A stretch of DNA of 64,000 nucleotides. It comes from Verrucomicrobiia bacterium. Lineage in GTDB: Bacteria > Verrucomicrobiota > Verrucomicrobiia > JABWAM01. Location of the stretch: positions 1-64,000 of the forward strand of contig JADZFN010000036.1 in NCBI GenBank assembly GCA_020849895.1. The letters are read 5' to 3'. The notes below the pieces were generated by a model. It saw only the letters and a program-made list of their open reading frames with translations. It did no database searches and was not told the DNA's origin. Every line of letters starts with the position of its first letter. Positions within the stretch are counted from its first letter, which is position 1. The translations under genes were made by a program, and so were the position numbers. Below, piece by piece: positions 9,931 to 17,624 of the stretch.

Positions 9931-10773
9931 GTGAAATCGTGGGAAAGGCATTTCCTTGAGTTGGGGGCCTTCCGCCGAAGGAAGGGGCACTGTGCGGTCC
10001 CGCCCAATTGGAGCGAAAACCCGGACCTGGCCCGCTGGGTGGCGGTCCAGCGAACCCGACCGGACGGCATATCCGTCGGCAGGCTTCGAAGACTGTTCCG
10101 CTTGGGATTCGATTTCGGGCCATGGAACACGCGCTGGATCCGTCGGTTCCTGGAATTGGTCTCCTTTGGCCGTCGGCACGGTCACTTCCATGTCCCTTCG
10201 GCCTGGCCGAGGAACCCCTCGCTCGCCAACTGGGTCGCCCTTCAGCGAAGGACCCTTTCCCGCCTCCCTTTGACTCGAAGACGGCTGCTTGCCCGGTTTC
10301 CTTTCGAGGGCACGTTACGGGACACGGCGTTCGACCAACGGATGGCCCAACTCCGATGCTTCCGAAGCCGCTTCGGGCATTGCCGGGTTCCCGCCGTGTG
10401 GCCGCAGAACCTCCGCCTTGCCCGGTGGGTTCGTCGCCAACGAGAGCGAAGGAGCCGTCTCTCCGTCGACAAGAGACGCCGCTTGGAGGCTCTTGGATTT
10501 GTCTGGAACCGGTTCGAATGGCAATGGGAGCGGAACTTTCGACAGCTCCAAGCTTTTCGAAGACGGAAAGGGCATTGCCGTGTTCCCGCCGGTGGGTCTC
10601 CTCAATCCCCCCTCGGACACTGGGTCTCCCGTCAACGACGACGACGCGCCAAGCTCTCGCGCGCACAGGTCCACCGCCTCAATGCCCTCGGGTTTGAGTG
10701 GCACATTCCTCATTCCCCTACGTCATCCTTGCTTGCGACGCCCCGCTCCACACGCGCAACGCATCGCCCTTGA
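9931..10773 (+). CDS. Stand-alone helicase-associated (HA) repeat protein
   Basis: Four tandem ~68-residue repeats follow the helicase-associated pattern (W...F..L..F....GHC.VP......L..W...QR......L...R...L..LGF.W). In known proteins this domain sits behind SNF2/DEAD-type helicases and is thought to bind nucleic acid. Here no helicase domain is present. The protein is very rich in Arg, which fits nucleic-acid binding. The start is unclear. I chose GTG 9931, just before the first repeat (KSWERHF). The ribosome-binding-like AAGGAG at 9895-9900 is better placed for an ATT at 9907 in the same frame, or for an ATG at 9912 in another frame that stops after 15 codons. The 3' end overlaps the convergent MauE-type gene by 64 bases. 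The third repeat is less well conserved, so mild decay is possible. Confidence 0.6.
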   Translation: MKSWERHFLELGAFRRRKGHCAVPPNWSENPDLARWVAVQRTRPDGISVGRLRRLFRLGFDFGPWNTRWIRRFLELVSFGRRHGHFHVPSAWPRNPSLANWVALQRRTLSRLPLTRRRLLARFPFEGTLRDTAFDQRMAQLRCFRSRFGHCRVPAVWPQNLRLARWVRRQRERRSRLSVDKRRRLEALGFVWNRFEWQWERNFRQLQAFRRRKGHCRVPAGGSPQSPLGHWVSRQRRRRAKLSRAQVHRLNALGFEWHIPHSPTSSLLATPRSTRATHRP

Positions 10774-11231
10774 GAAGGGGATGCTTCCTGGGTGACCGCA
10801 TCTCGCGACCTGTCCTCGCGCAGAAGAAAAGCCACCGCTGTCAGCAACAAGGCGTTGCGGACAAGGGCCGCAGCCGGGGACGCCGCGACGATTGAAGCTC
10901 CGAAGCAGCCGCAGGGTACTTGCACGCCCCGTATCCATGCCGACACAAGCACCCCCGTAAAGACCAGCAGAAGCATAAAGAGGAGGCCGAGTGCGCTAGC
11001 ACGCCAGGTTCGAAATGCCAGTGCGAGACCCGCCACGATCTCGACCCATGGAATGAACAAGGCGAGGATCACCGCCACCGGATAGCCGACCGCATGGAAG
11101 TTGAGAACGTCCACGAGAAACCGAAAAGGATCGGCAGCCTTGCGGGCTCCCGCGACGAGGAAGAGGCCTCCCACACCGATCCTTATCAGGACGATCACCA
11201 CCTTCCACCACCGCCGTAGGGTGGGGTTCAT
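10710..11231 (-). CDS. MauE/DoxX-type redox-associated membrane protein (173 aa)
   Basis: Four transmembrane segments are visible (~10-28, 50-72, 79-98, 120-137). A PCGCFG motif (C107, C109) comes just after the third. This paired-Cys motif is typical of MauE-like proteins, which are linked to periplasmic thiol/disulfide chemistry. The longer open frame is a shadow: the start is the ATG at 11231-11229, overlapping the rhodanese gene's stop as ATGA. It is the last gene of the gspD-G-F-DUF1573-rhodanese run. An electron-transfer or thiol-relay partner role for the rhodanese protein is inferred from adjacency. The C-terminal tail after residue 140 is polar. Confidence 0.75.
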   Translation of the reverse strand: MNPTLRRWWKVVIVLIRIGVGGLFLVAGARKAADPFRFLVDVLNFHAVGYPVAVILALFIPWVEIVAGLALAFRTWRASALGLLFMLLLVFTGVLVSAWIRGVQVPCGCFGASIVAASPAAALVRNALLLTAVAFLLREDRSRDAVTQEASPSQGRCVARVERGVASKDDVGE

Positions 11232-11590
11232 CGCCCTTTTTCGCGGAGAACGTAAACCCGGTCCATGCCGGCTTTTTGAAGGCGTCGGGCGACCACTTCG
11301 GCTTCGACGCAGGACCTCGCGTCGCAACGCACGATCACCGGCCGGCCCGGACTCCATCGCTCCAACAGAGAGGAGAAAAAAACATCCCATTCCCCGGGAA
11401 GCGGACGTAATACGCCCGATGGATTCGCGGGCACTCCCCGCGCTGCCGTCTCCGTGTCCACCCAGAGGGAACAAGTGCGGAATCCTTCCCAGGTCCACGG
11501 CGGTTGCTTTGGATGAAACAAAGCTGCGACCGACGCTGGGAGCGCGGCGAGCACGCACAACGCGAATACCTGGCGTATCCGACAACTCAT
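11228..11590 (-). CDS. Exported rhodanese-like protein (120 aa)
   Basis: A short signal peptide (MSCRIRQVFALCVLAALPASVAA, in two parts: residues 1-12 and 13-23) precedes a single rhodanese-type fold. The active-site loop appears as VRCDARSC (C89, C94), followed by the helix VEAEVVARRL and a terminal strand RVYVLREKG. Rhodaneses carry sulfur as a persulfide on the loop Cys. The second Cys in the loop would allow disulfide chemistry. The start ATG (11590-11588) overlaps the stop of the DUF1573 gene as ATGA; the longer upstream start at 11608 would overlap further and is less likely. Its stop overlaps the MauE-type start, again as ATGA. Confidence 0.75.
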   Translation of the reverse strand: MSCRIRQVFALCVLAALPASVAALFHPKQPPWTWEGFRTCSLWVDTETAARGVPANPSGVLRPLPGEWDVFFSSLLERWSPGRPVIVRCDARSCVEAEVVARRLQKAGMDRVYVLREKGR

Positions 11591-12294
11591 GGCGACCGGG
11601 ATGACCATTCTTCCCGGATCATCGCGGGAATCGTAAACTCCTTCTTTGCTCCCATGGCGAAGTCGGTTTCCAGCAGGATCCGCGCCCTGGCGGCGGCTTT
11701 CGTGTCCTTCGGCGTGATCGTGAGCACGTACTCCCTGCCTTCTTCGAGAGTGCGTATCTTGGCTTGAAACACCTCCCCCTCCGCCTTCACGCCCAAGAGG
11801 TGGATGGGCTTTTCGTAAACCACTTTGAGGGAGACCTCCTTGGGCACCGGTTCTTCTCCGATCCTCCAGAACACAAAGGCCGGCCGCATTTCAAAGATTT
11901 CTGGAATATAGACCCGCAAGCTAAGAACCACGGTGGACTCAACGAGGTCGTCCATGCGAACGATGATCGTGCTGTCCTGTTGCCCCACGCGGTTACCGAA
12001 AGAGTAGGTCACCCTGATGCATCCAGTCTCGCCGGGCATGTACTGCTTCTTCGGGAGTTCGGCTGCAGTGCAGGCCCCACAGGAGCTTCTCACCTCGTGG
12101 ATGGCAATCGCGTGGGTGGTCGTGTTCGTGAAGGCGAACACCGCCACTGCATTGGTGTCCTGGAGGGAGGCGCGGACCTCGATCCGTCGGGTTCCCCAAC
12201 CCAGTTGGGCTTCGCTTCGGGGCGCCAACAAGAACATCGGGATCAGAAAGACCCCGATGGCAAGAAACCCGTATGGTCCGCGGTGGAGCCTCAT
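11587..12294 (-). CDS. DUF1573-family exported protein (235 aa)
   Basis: An N-terminal signal segment ending ...APRSEA (residue ~29) is followed by an Ig-like beta domain of the DUF1573 kind: FAFTNTTTHAIAIHEVRSSCGACT around residues 53-76, given here in part. Cys72 and Cys75 form the family's CGxC-like site and Cys92 lies nearby. The second half (~125-225) looks like a further beta domain. The family's biochemical role is not established. The start overlaps the gspF stop as ATGA, so it is co-translated with the secretion genes. Presence of Cys beside a rhodanese and a MauE-type protein suggests a shared redox function, which is an inference. Confidence 0.8.
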   Translation of the reverse strand: MRLHRGPYGFLAIGVFLIPMFLLAPRSEAQLGWGTRRIEVRASLQDTNAVAVFAFTNTTTHAIAIHEVRSSCGACTAAELPKKQYMPGETGCIRVTYSFGNRVGQQDSTIIVRMDDLVESTVVLSLRVYIPEIFEMRPAFVFWRIGEEPVPKEVSLKVVYEKPIHLLGVKAEGEVFQAKIRTLEEGREYVLTITPKDTKAAARARILLETDFAMGAKKEFTIPAMIREEWSSRSP

Positions 12295-13556
12295 AGCCTT
12301 CCGATGCCGCTGGTGAGGTCGAAGACCGCCATGAGAACGCTAAAGACAATACTCCCAACGAAAGCCGCCATGAGGACGATGAGGACGGGCTCGATAAGTG
12401 CCGTAAAGCGGGTGATCGCGCGGTCGAGGTCGCGTTCATAAGCCTGCGCGGTGTGCTGAAGCGCCTCGCCGAGGTCACCCGTGCGTTCCCCCACCGCGAG
12501 CATGTCGAGCATGAGATCGGGAAAGAGCTTCTGCGCGCCCAACCCCTCGTGGAGGCTGCGACCCTCGCGGACAGCCACGCGCGCCTGGCGAAGCGCGCCG
12601 CGCAACGCGGAGTTCGTGAGCGTCGCCTCGGCGACCTGGAGGCTTTCCACAAGAGTGACCCCGCTCCGCAGGAGCGTGGCCAGGGTCTGCGCGAGGCGGC
12701 TGAACTCCCCAAGGGCGAGAAGGGAACCGGCCAAGGGGACCCGCAACAGCGTGCGGTCCCAGACCAGCCGCCGCTCGGGCGCGCGGATCCAGGCACGGAA
12801 TCCCCACCATGCCGCGACCCCCACAAGGGGAATCAGCCAGCCAAATCGGGCGAGGGCGTCGCTCGTCCAGACAAGCATCTGGGTGGACCAAGGCAGCGCC
12901 TGCCCCATGTCCTTGAACATCCCCGAAAGGCGGGGAAGCATCACCAGCATGAAGAAAAGGACCGTCATCAGCCCGGCGGTGATGATGATGCAGGGGTAAA
13001 TCAATGCGCTGACCACGCGTTGGCGCACCGCCTCGCGTCGCTGGAGATACGCGGCGAGGCGCTCAAGGACATCCACGAGATGTCCGCTCATCTCACCGGC
13101 CTCGACCATCGCCCGGAACATGGAGCCGAAGAGAGTGGGATGGGCCGCCATGGCGGCGGAGAGGGGCCGGCCCCCCACAACGGCGGCGCGGAGGTCCTCG
13201 AACACCTGTTGCCACGCGGGATCAGCGCTGCGACGGGACATCACGGCCAGGGCTTCGCTCAGGCGCATCCCAGCGCGGAGGAGTTGAGCAAGTTGTTCGG
13301 TCTTGATGGGAGTGAGCGAACGGCGCGCCCGGGGCTGTCGCAAGCGAGCAAGCAGTCCTCCCGCCGGCCATGTCACGGGAGGCCCCTTTCCGTTCTGCTT
13401 CGGGGCGGTCGCCGGCGCCTCTTCTTCGCTGACATGAAGGGCAAACCACCCGCGCTCGGCAACGAGGCGGTACGCATGGGCGGAATCGCGCGCCTCGAGG
13501 CGGTCCTTCTTCAGCACGCCGGCTGCATCCCGCGCTTCGATCGCAAACCAGTTCAT
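12291..13556 (-). CDS. gspF: Type II secretion/pilus inner-membrane platform protein
   Basis: A 421-residue protein with two T2SSF domains (~85-208 and ~286-408) and membrane segments at ~186-207, 238-255 and 388-410, the usual GspF/PilC layout. The first domain contains QLLRAGMRLSEAL and the second TLLRSGVTLVESL, the conserved repeat signature. It would anchor the assembly ATPase and pseudopilin at the inner membrane. It lies 27 bases after gspG and overlaps the DUF1573 gene by ATGA. No assembly ATPase (gspE) is in the window. Confidence 0.93.
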   Translation of the reverse strand: MNWFAIEARDAAGVLKKDRLEARDSAHAYRLVAERGWFALHVSEEEAPATAPKQNGKGPPVTWPAGGLLARLRQPRARRSLTPIKTEQLAQLLRAGMRLSEALAVMSRRSADPAWQQVFEDLRAAVVGGRPLSAAMAAHPTLFGSMFRAMVEAGEMSGHLVDVLERLAAYLQRREAVRQRVVSALIYPCIIITAGLMTVLFFMLVMLPRLSGMFKDMGQALPWSTQMLVWTSDALARFGWLIPLVGVAAWWGFRAWIRAPERRLVWDRTLLRVPLAGSLLALGEFSRLAQTLATLLRSGVTLVESLQVAEATLTNSALRGALRQARVAVREGRSLHEGLGAQKLFPDLMLDMLAVGERTGDLGEALQHTAQAYERDLDRAITRFTALIEPVLIVLMAAFVGSIVFSVLMAVFDLTSGIGRL

Positions 13557-13583
13557 CGGGGAAGCGGAAGAAAACGGCGACCG

Positions 13584-14033
13584 CTACCAGTTGCGCACGT
13601 CGTCCTCGCTTTCGACCCCATCCTTGCCGAGGGAACTCAGGTCATAGCCTTCGGGATTGTGGACGCCCGGGGAAAGATAAACGTAATCGCGCCCCCATGG
13701 GTCGCGCGGCAGGGTCTTCTTCTCTAGGTACTGACGCCAGTTGGGCGGGATGGGCTCGGAGGTGGGTTTCTCAATGAGGGCCTTCAGACCCTGCTCGGTG
13801 CTCGGGTAACGGCCGTTGTCGAGCTCGTAGAGACCAAGGGCGGTGCGGAGAGATCCTTCGACATCGCTCCGTGCCGCCGTAACGCGCGCCTTCTCCGCGT
13901 TGCCCTGGATTTTCACAGTGGCAACCGTGAGGAGCATGCCGATGATCACCACCACCAACATGATTTCGAGAAGGGTAAAGCCCCCTTGCAGGAATCTGGA
14001 ACGATGCATGCGGCGGGCAAATAACGCGCTCAT
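13584..14033 (-). CDS. gspG: Major pseudopilin of the type II secretion system
   Basis: The product is 149 residues from ATG 14033, which has AGGGAG eight bases upstream. The longer start at 14093 overlaps gspD and is less likely. The prepilin peptidase site is GG|FTLLE, with cleavage after G18 and Glu at mature position 5, followed by a hydrophobic helix to ~residue 39. The C-terminal domain shows the GspG pattern (LYELDNGRYPSTEQGLKAL, then DPWGRDYVYLSPG, then YDLSSLGKDG), which in this family binds calcium. It follows gspD by four bases, so the genes are co-transcribed. Confidence 0.95.
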   Translation of the reverse strand: MSALFARRMHRSRFLQGGFTLLEIMLVVVIIGMLLTVATVKIQGNAEKARVTAARSDVEGSLRTALGLYELDNGRYPSTEQGLKALIEKPTSEPIPPNWRQYLEKKTLPRDPWGRDYVYLSPGVHNPEGYDLSSLGKDGVESEDDVRNW

Positions 14034-14037
14034 GAGG

Positions 14038-16230
14038 TCACTCCCTGATCTGCGCGGGCTTGGCAGGAATCGACTTCGGGCGTTCGATGGCATCGATCTG
14101 TTCGGAGAGGTTCTTGCGGCTAAGGATCTTGTCCTGCAGCCCCTGCTTCTTGAAGAGCTCCAAAGAACGACGCCGGAGGGTGGCCTCGGCGCTGGCCGCC
14201 TCGGCGGTTCGCAGCACGGTGGGTTTCAGCATTACCATCAACTCGGTCCGTGTCCCCTTCTTGTCCGTGGAGCCGAAGAGGTAGCCCAACACCGGAATGT
14301 CGCTCAAAATTGGAACGCCAGACCGGGTTACCGTCTCTTTGTTTTCGATGAGGCCCCCCAGGATCACCATGCTGCCGTCCTGCACGGACACAATCGAACT
14401 CGCCTCTCGCCGGGCGATGACCGGAACCTGGTTGTTATCGATGACCTGAAAACTAGTAATGTTGTCCACGCGCTGGAGGATGTCGAGGACCACGAGGCCG
14501 TCGGGGTTGACCAACGGACGAATGGTGAGTTGGATGCCGATGTCCTTGTACTCGTAGTTGGAGCGGAGATTGCCCTGATTTCCTACGAGATCGGTAGCGG
14601 TGCTGGTGACGATCGGGCGCGCCTCGGCCACGACGATTTTGGCCTCCTCGTTGTGGCTCGTCTGGATGATGGGCTGGGACAGGATCTTGACGCGGCTGTT
14701 CTGGGCAAGCGCCTGGACGAGAATGTCCACCTTGGAGTTCTTGAGCGAGGCGAAGTAGCTGAGGCCGGCAGGCAGACCTGTCGGGAGCGCGGCGGCCGAA
14801 CTGATGGTCGCGGCGTCGAGAGGGTTGATGGTCAGGCCCTTCACCAAACCCGCATTCGCGAGCTGGCCGCTGCTCGCGCGGGCGAGGACATCCACGCCCA
14901 GCGAGTCTTCCCGGTCGAGCGAAACCTCGACCACAATCCCCTCGAGGAGGACCTGGGCAAGGAGAACGTCCACGTCCTTCACGAAGTCCTGCACCCATGC
15001 GATGTCGGACTCGGTTCCCATCACGATGAGGGAGTTCGTGCGCGGGTCGGCGTAGACGACCAGGTCCTCGCCGAACTTGTTGACTTTGGTTCCGCTGGCC
15101 GAAGAAAGGCCCGACGAGGAAGGCGAGGTCGATCCCGCGGAAGAGCCGCGTTGGGGCGAAGCGGAATAGGGGCTTCCCGCCGTGTCACGGGTGAGTCGAT
15201 CCTTCTTGGCCCGCGAGGAGGCCCCACCCCTTCCCAAAACCTGGTTAATGAGGCCCGCGAGGTCTTCGGCCTCCGCGTACTTGAGTGCGATGGACTTGAG
15301 AATGGCCGGCGCGGCCGAATCAGCGTCGAGCCTCTCAATCATCTGGTCGAAGAAGGGAAAGTTGACCCCACGGGTGAGCAGGATGATCTGGTTGGTCCGC
15401 TCGTCGGCGGAAATGCTGACCTTGCCCACCACGATGGCCTCCTCGCTGAAGGTCAGCTCACCTCCCTTCGCGGCGGCGGCAGCCGCCTGCCCTTCCGCCC
15501 CCGGTGCTGCGGGAGGCGCACCCGGCGTGGCAGGTTTCTGCCCTTGTTGGGTGACTCCGGTGGAGCCGAGGAGTTCGAGAATCCGGGCCACTACGTCTTT
15601 CGCCTTGGCGTTCTTGAGTTGATAGAACTTGGTCTTGACCTTGGCCTCCAGTGGACGATCCAGGTGGTCGATGATCTTGCCGATCTCAATCAGGTTTGCG
15701 GCGGTGTCGGTGATCAGGATCGAGTTGGTGCGAGGGAATGGCGTGATCTGACCGTAGGTGTGAATGACGGGCTTGAGACTGTCCTGAACGTCCTTGACCT
15801 CCACGAATTTGAGCTGAAACACCCGGCTCGCCACCTGGTCCGCCGGCAGCAGTTTGTCGTCGCCGGCGCTGACGGCAACCCCCTCCCGTGTGACGTCTTT
15901 CGACAGGACTACCTTGAAGAACTTCTCCCCTTGGCGGACGACGGAGAAACCGTTGATCGAGAGAACATTCTCCAGGGCAATGATCGCATCCTCCTTGCTC
16001 AGTGGACCGTTTGCCTGGAGAACGATTCGGCCCGTCAGGGTGCTGGGGCGAATCGCCGTGCGACCGGTCAGGTCCGCGTACAGGGCGATGATCTGGTCGA
16101 CCGTCGCGTTCGGAAAGTTGATCGTAACTTTGTCGTCGGGACCCGCCGGGGCGCTTTTGACCAAGGGGGTGAGCAAACCGTTTCCGACGAACGCCGTCAG
16201 GAGCGCGATCCACAGGAACCGTGAGTTCAT
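14038..16230 (-). CDS. gspD: Outer-membrane secretin
   Basis: A 730-residue protein from ATG 16230. The first residues of the longer open frame come from a TTG start and are not signal-like. The signal peptide is FLWIALLTAFVGNGLL. An N0 domain (~35-110) and N1-N3 domains follow. A Ser/Gly/Arg-rich linker sits near residue 390, and the secretin barrel domain ends with VPILSDIPVLGYLFG and the following LMVMLKPTVL. It would form the outer-membrane gate. The linker and an Ala/Gly-rich insertion (~residues 235-260) are longer than in the proteobacterial protein. It is the first gene of the operon. Confidence 0.95.
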   Translation of the reverse strand: MNSRFLWIALLTAFVGNGLLTPLVKSAPAGPDDKVTINFPNATVDQIIALYADLTGRTAIRPSTLTGRIVLQANGPLSKEDAIIALENVLSINGFSVVRQGEKFFKVVLSKDVTREGVAVSAGDDKLLPADQVASRVFQLKFVEVKDVQDSLKPVIHTYGQITPFPRTNSILITDTAANLIEIGKIIDHLDRPLEAKVKTKFYQLKNAKAKDVVARILELLGSTGVTQQGQKPATPGAPPAAPGAEGQAAAAAAKGGELTFSEEAIVVGKVSISADERTNQIILLTRGVNFPFFDQMIERLDADSAAPAILKSIALKYAEAEDLAGLINQVLGRGGASSRAKKDRLTRDTAGSPYSASPQRGSSAGSTSPSSSGLSSASGTKVNKFGEDLVVYADPRTNSLIVMGTESDIAWVQDFVKDVDVLLAQVLLEGIVVEVSLDREDSLGVDVLARASSGQLANAGLVKGLTINPLDAATISSAAALPTGLPAGLSYFASLKNSKVDILVQALAQNSRVKILSQPIIQTSHNEEAKIVVAEARPIVTSTATDLVGNQGNLRSNYEYKDIGIQLTIRPLVNPDGLVVLDILQRVDNITSFQVIDNNQVPVIARREASSIVSVQDGSMVILGGLIENKETVTRSGVPILSDIPVLGYLFGSTDKKGTRTELMVMLKPTVLRTAEAASAEATLRRRSLELFKKQGLQDKILSRKNLSEQIDAIERPKSIPAKPAQIRE

Positions 16231-16263
16231 GGCACGAGGTGAGGCGACCCGCACTTCACACTC

Positions 16264-16292
16264 ATGATGGCAAGGTTCCGCCAACGCATCAA
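16264..16292 (-). promoter_or_regulatory. Candidate gspD operon promoter
   Basis: On the minus strand TTGATG (16292-16287) and CATCAT (16269-16264) are separated by 17 bases, about 33 bases before the gspD start. Both boxes match the sigma-70 consensus at four of six positions. An inverted repeat (16299-16327) lies immediately upstream. Confidence 0.3.
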
Positions 16293-16298
16293 GACATC

Positions 16299-16327
16299 AT
16301 CTCATGCTGGTCCAGGTGGCATGAGAT
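16299..16327. repeat. Inverted repeat ATCTCATGC-N11-GCATGAGAT
   Basis: Perfect 9-base arms at 16299-16307 and 16319-16327, just upstream of the candidate gspD promoter. It could be an operator or a hairpin ending read-through from the element to the right. A second small hairpin, GCATCC-TTGA-GGATGC, lies at 16371-16386. Confidence 0.5.
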
Positions 16328-16329
16328 CC

Positions 16330-16920
16330 TCCCATGCGACGATCTGCTTCTGACGATACTCGCCCTTGAGGCATCCTTGAGGATGCAAATGTTCGGAGGA
16401 ACAAAACCCCGTGTGACGATAGCCTGCAAAATCTAGCATGTTGCCTTCTTATGGAAGACGGATGCGGAAGGTTGGAGCGGTAGACGCATTGGTCACAGGG
16501 GGGGAGAAGCAAGTGCAAGTCCGCAACAACCGCGCCCCTACGGCTCGGGTTCCACTCCACGCAAACGAGAAGGATGACGGAGTCGAGGGACCCATCGGAT
16601 CATGGTGCGCACGCGAGAGGGAATGGGCGAGTCGGAAGTTTGCCCGGGTGACTTTGTGGCCGGGTGGACGCCCACTTCCGTCGCGAGGGCCTGAACCTTG
16701 GCGCGAAGCTCCTGGCAGGACTTCCGCCCGGTGGCGACGTTTTCCTCCGCGGCCGCCAAACGGCGCTCGCCGCTCCACTTCGAAGATTCCAAGCTTGCGC
16801 GTTCCTAGCGGAGGCTTTTCAGCCTCCGCTCCATCGACCGGAACTCGTGGCGGCACGTTCCCCATGAGCTGCGTTGCCAAGCTCCGCATCTCTCCCACCG
16901 GAATGGGCTCCGGTCGAACT
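16330..16920. other. Gene-poor stretch at the edge of the integrative element
   Basis: No gene here is convincing. A minus-strand frame at 16538-16792 encodes 84 residues whose first ~45 (GERRLAAAEENV, then LRAKVQALATEVG) look coding-like and helical, but the rest does not. I treat it as a possible remnant. The stretch also holds the perfect hairpin at 16807-16830. It separates the gspD operon from a truncated methylase/helicase fragment, consistent with eroded mobile DNA. Confidence 0.4.
16807..16830. repeat. Perfect palindromic hairpin AGCGGAGGCT-TTTC-AGCCTCCGCT
   Basis: Two exact 10-base arms around a four-base loop, preceded by TTCCT. I recall similar hairpins as dispersed repeats in verrucomicrobial and planctomycete genomes, but cannot confirm copy number here. 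It lies about 90 bases downstream of the truncated methylase/helicase fragment on the minus strand. Confidence 0.7.
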
Positions 16921-17319
16921 TCACCACCTCACAGTCGTGTAGTGAGCGTTCTTGACCCCAGCGGTGATCGCGACGAGTCCTTCCGGGCCGATGAGTTCCC
17001 GGATGCGTTGGAGGCGGTCTCCGTTTCCGGGGGAACGCGAGTCGAGGAACTGATTCGCCAGGCCACCCCAGCCGGTGTACTGGCGCAACGCCTCAGGCTC
17101 GGAGGCCGAAGGAGGCGAGAAGTCTCGGCCCGCTCGCCTGCAGGCGACGATCTCCATCGCGCGGAGGTTGGCCTCGACCCAACGCAGGGGCGTAAACTCA
17201 ACCGGTCGTGCAACGTCCAGCCGCGTGTCGCGGAGACGCCGCCCCTTCTCGATGTCTAATGGGTTAGCAGCAACTCGTGGAGGAGATCCGACTTGATCAC
17301 CGCGCTCCGAGCCCGCCAC
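16921..17319 (-). pseudogene. N-terminal fragment of a mobile-element DNA methylase/helicase
   Basis: The translation contains LRQYTGWGGLANQF and later KNAHYTTVRW before a stop. This order (YxGWGGL..F ... NAHYT) is the N-terminal signature of the very large adenine-methylase/SNF2-helicase proteins of phages and conjugative elements, where NAHYTS introduces the methylase core. Here the frame ends at a TGA right after the NAHYT motif, so the catalytic domains are absent. The region beyond shows only short unrelated frames. The upstream limit is uncertain because the first ~20 codons overlap the 3' end of the neighbouring small gene. An internal ATG near 17154 is also possible. I read it as a truncated, nonfunctional relic. 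Confidence 0.55.
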
Positions 17320-17612
17320 TCCTCCTCGGTCATCGCTGCCCGCGCGTCGCTCACCTGGAGGCGGTAAAGCTTCGCGATCTTTTCGATTGTCGCCGCGTCT
17401 GTACCGGGCTCCATGTTCGCTGCGACTTCCTTCTTCGCTTCGTCGAGGGTCATGGGATGGTTCCGAGGTTGTTTTGGATCTCCGCCGCTCCAGCCCGAAA
17501 ACGGGTACCGCGCGGAAACTTGCGTGGTCAGAGCTTCCTCGTCCTCCAGTGGAAGGTCAAACAGGAACTCGGTGGATGCTCGGCCCTGGACAGATCGGAG
17601 GACCGGCGACAA
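17256..17612 (-). CDS. Small unknown acidic protein of the element (118 aa)
   Basis: I do not recognise a family. The C-terminal half (TLDEAKKEVA... to ...VIKSDLLHELLLTH) is helical and charged and looks like genuine coding sequence. The N-terminal half is less regular. An internal ATG (TLDEAKK is preceded by Met) would give 65 residues. It starts 12 bases after the 317-residue gene's stop, which suggests the same transcript, and its end overlaps the methylase/helicase fragment. Confidence 0.5.
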   Translation of the reverse strand: MSPVLRSVQGRASTEFLFDLPLEDEEALTTQVSARYPFSGWSGGDPKQPRNHPMTLDEAKKEVAANMEPGTDAATIEKIAKLYRLQVSDARAAMTEEEWRARSAVIKSDLLHELLLTH

Positions 17613-17624
17613 GATGACGCCCCC

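Noticed and set aside
9764-10666. 300-residue minus-strand frame opposite the HA-repeat gene
   Set aside because: It mirrors the HA repeats in antisense and shows no independent conservation signal.
13843-16224. 793-residue plus-strand frame opposite gspD and gspG
   Set aside because: Begins inside gspG and is antisense to the secretin gene, with no motifs.
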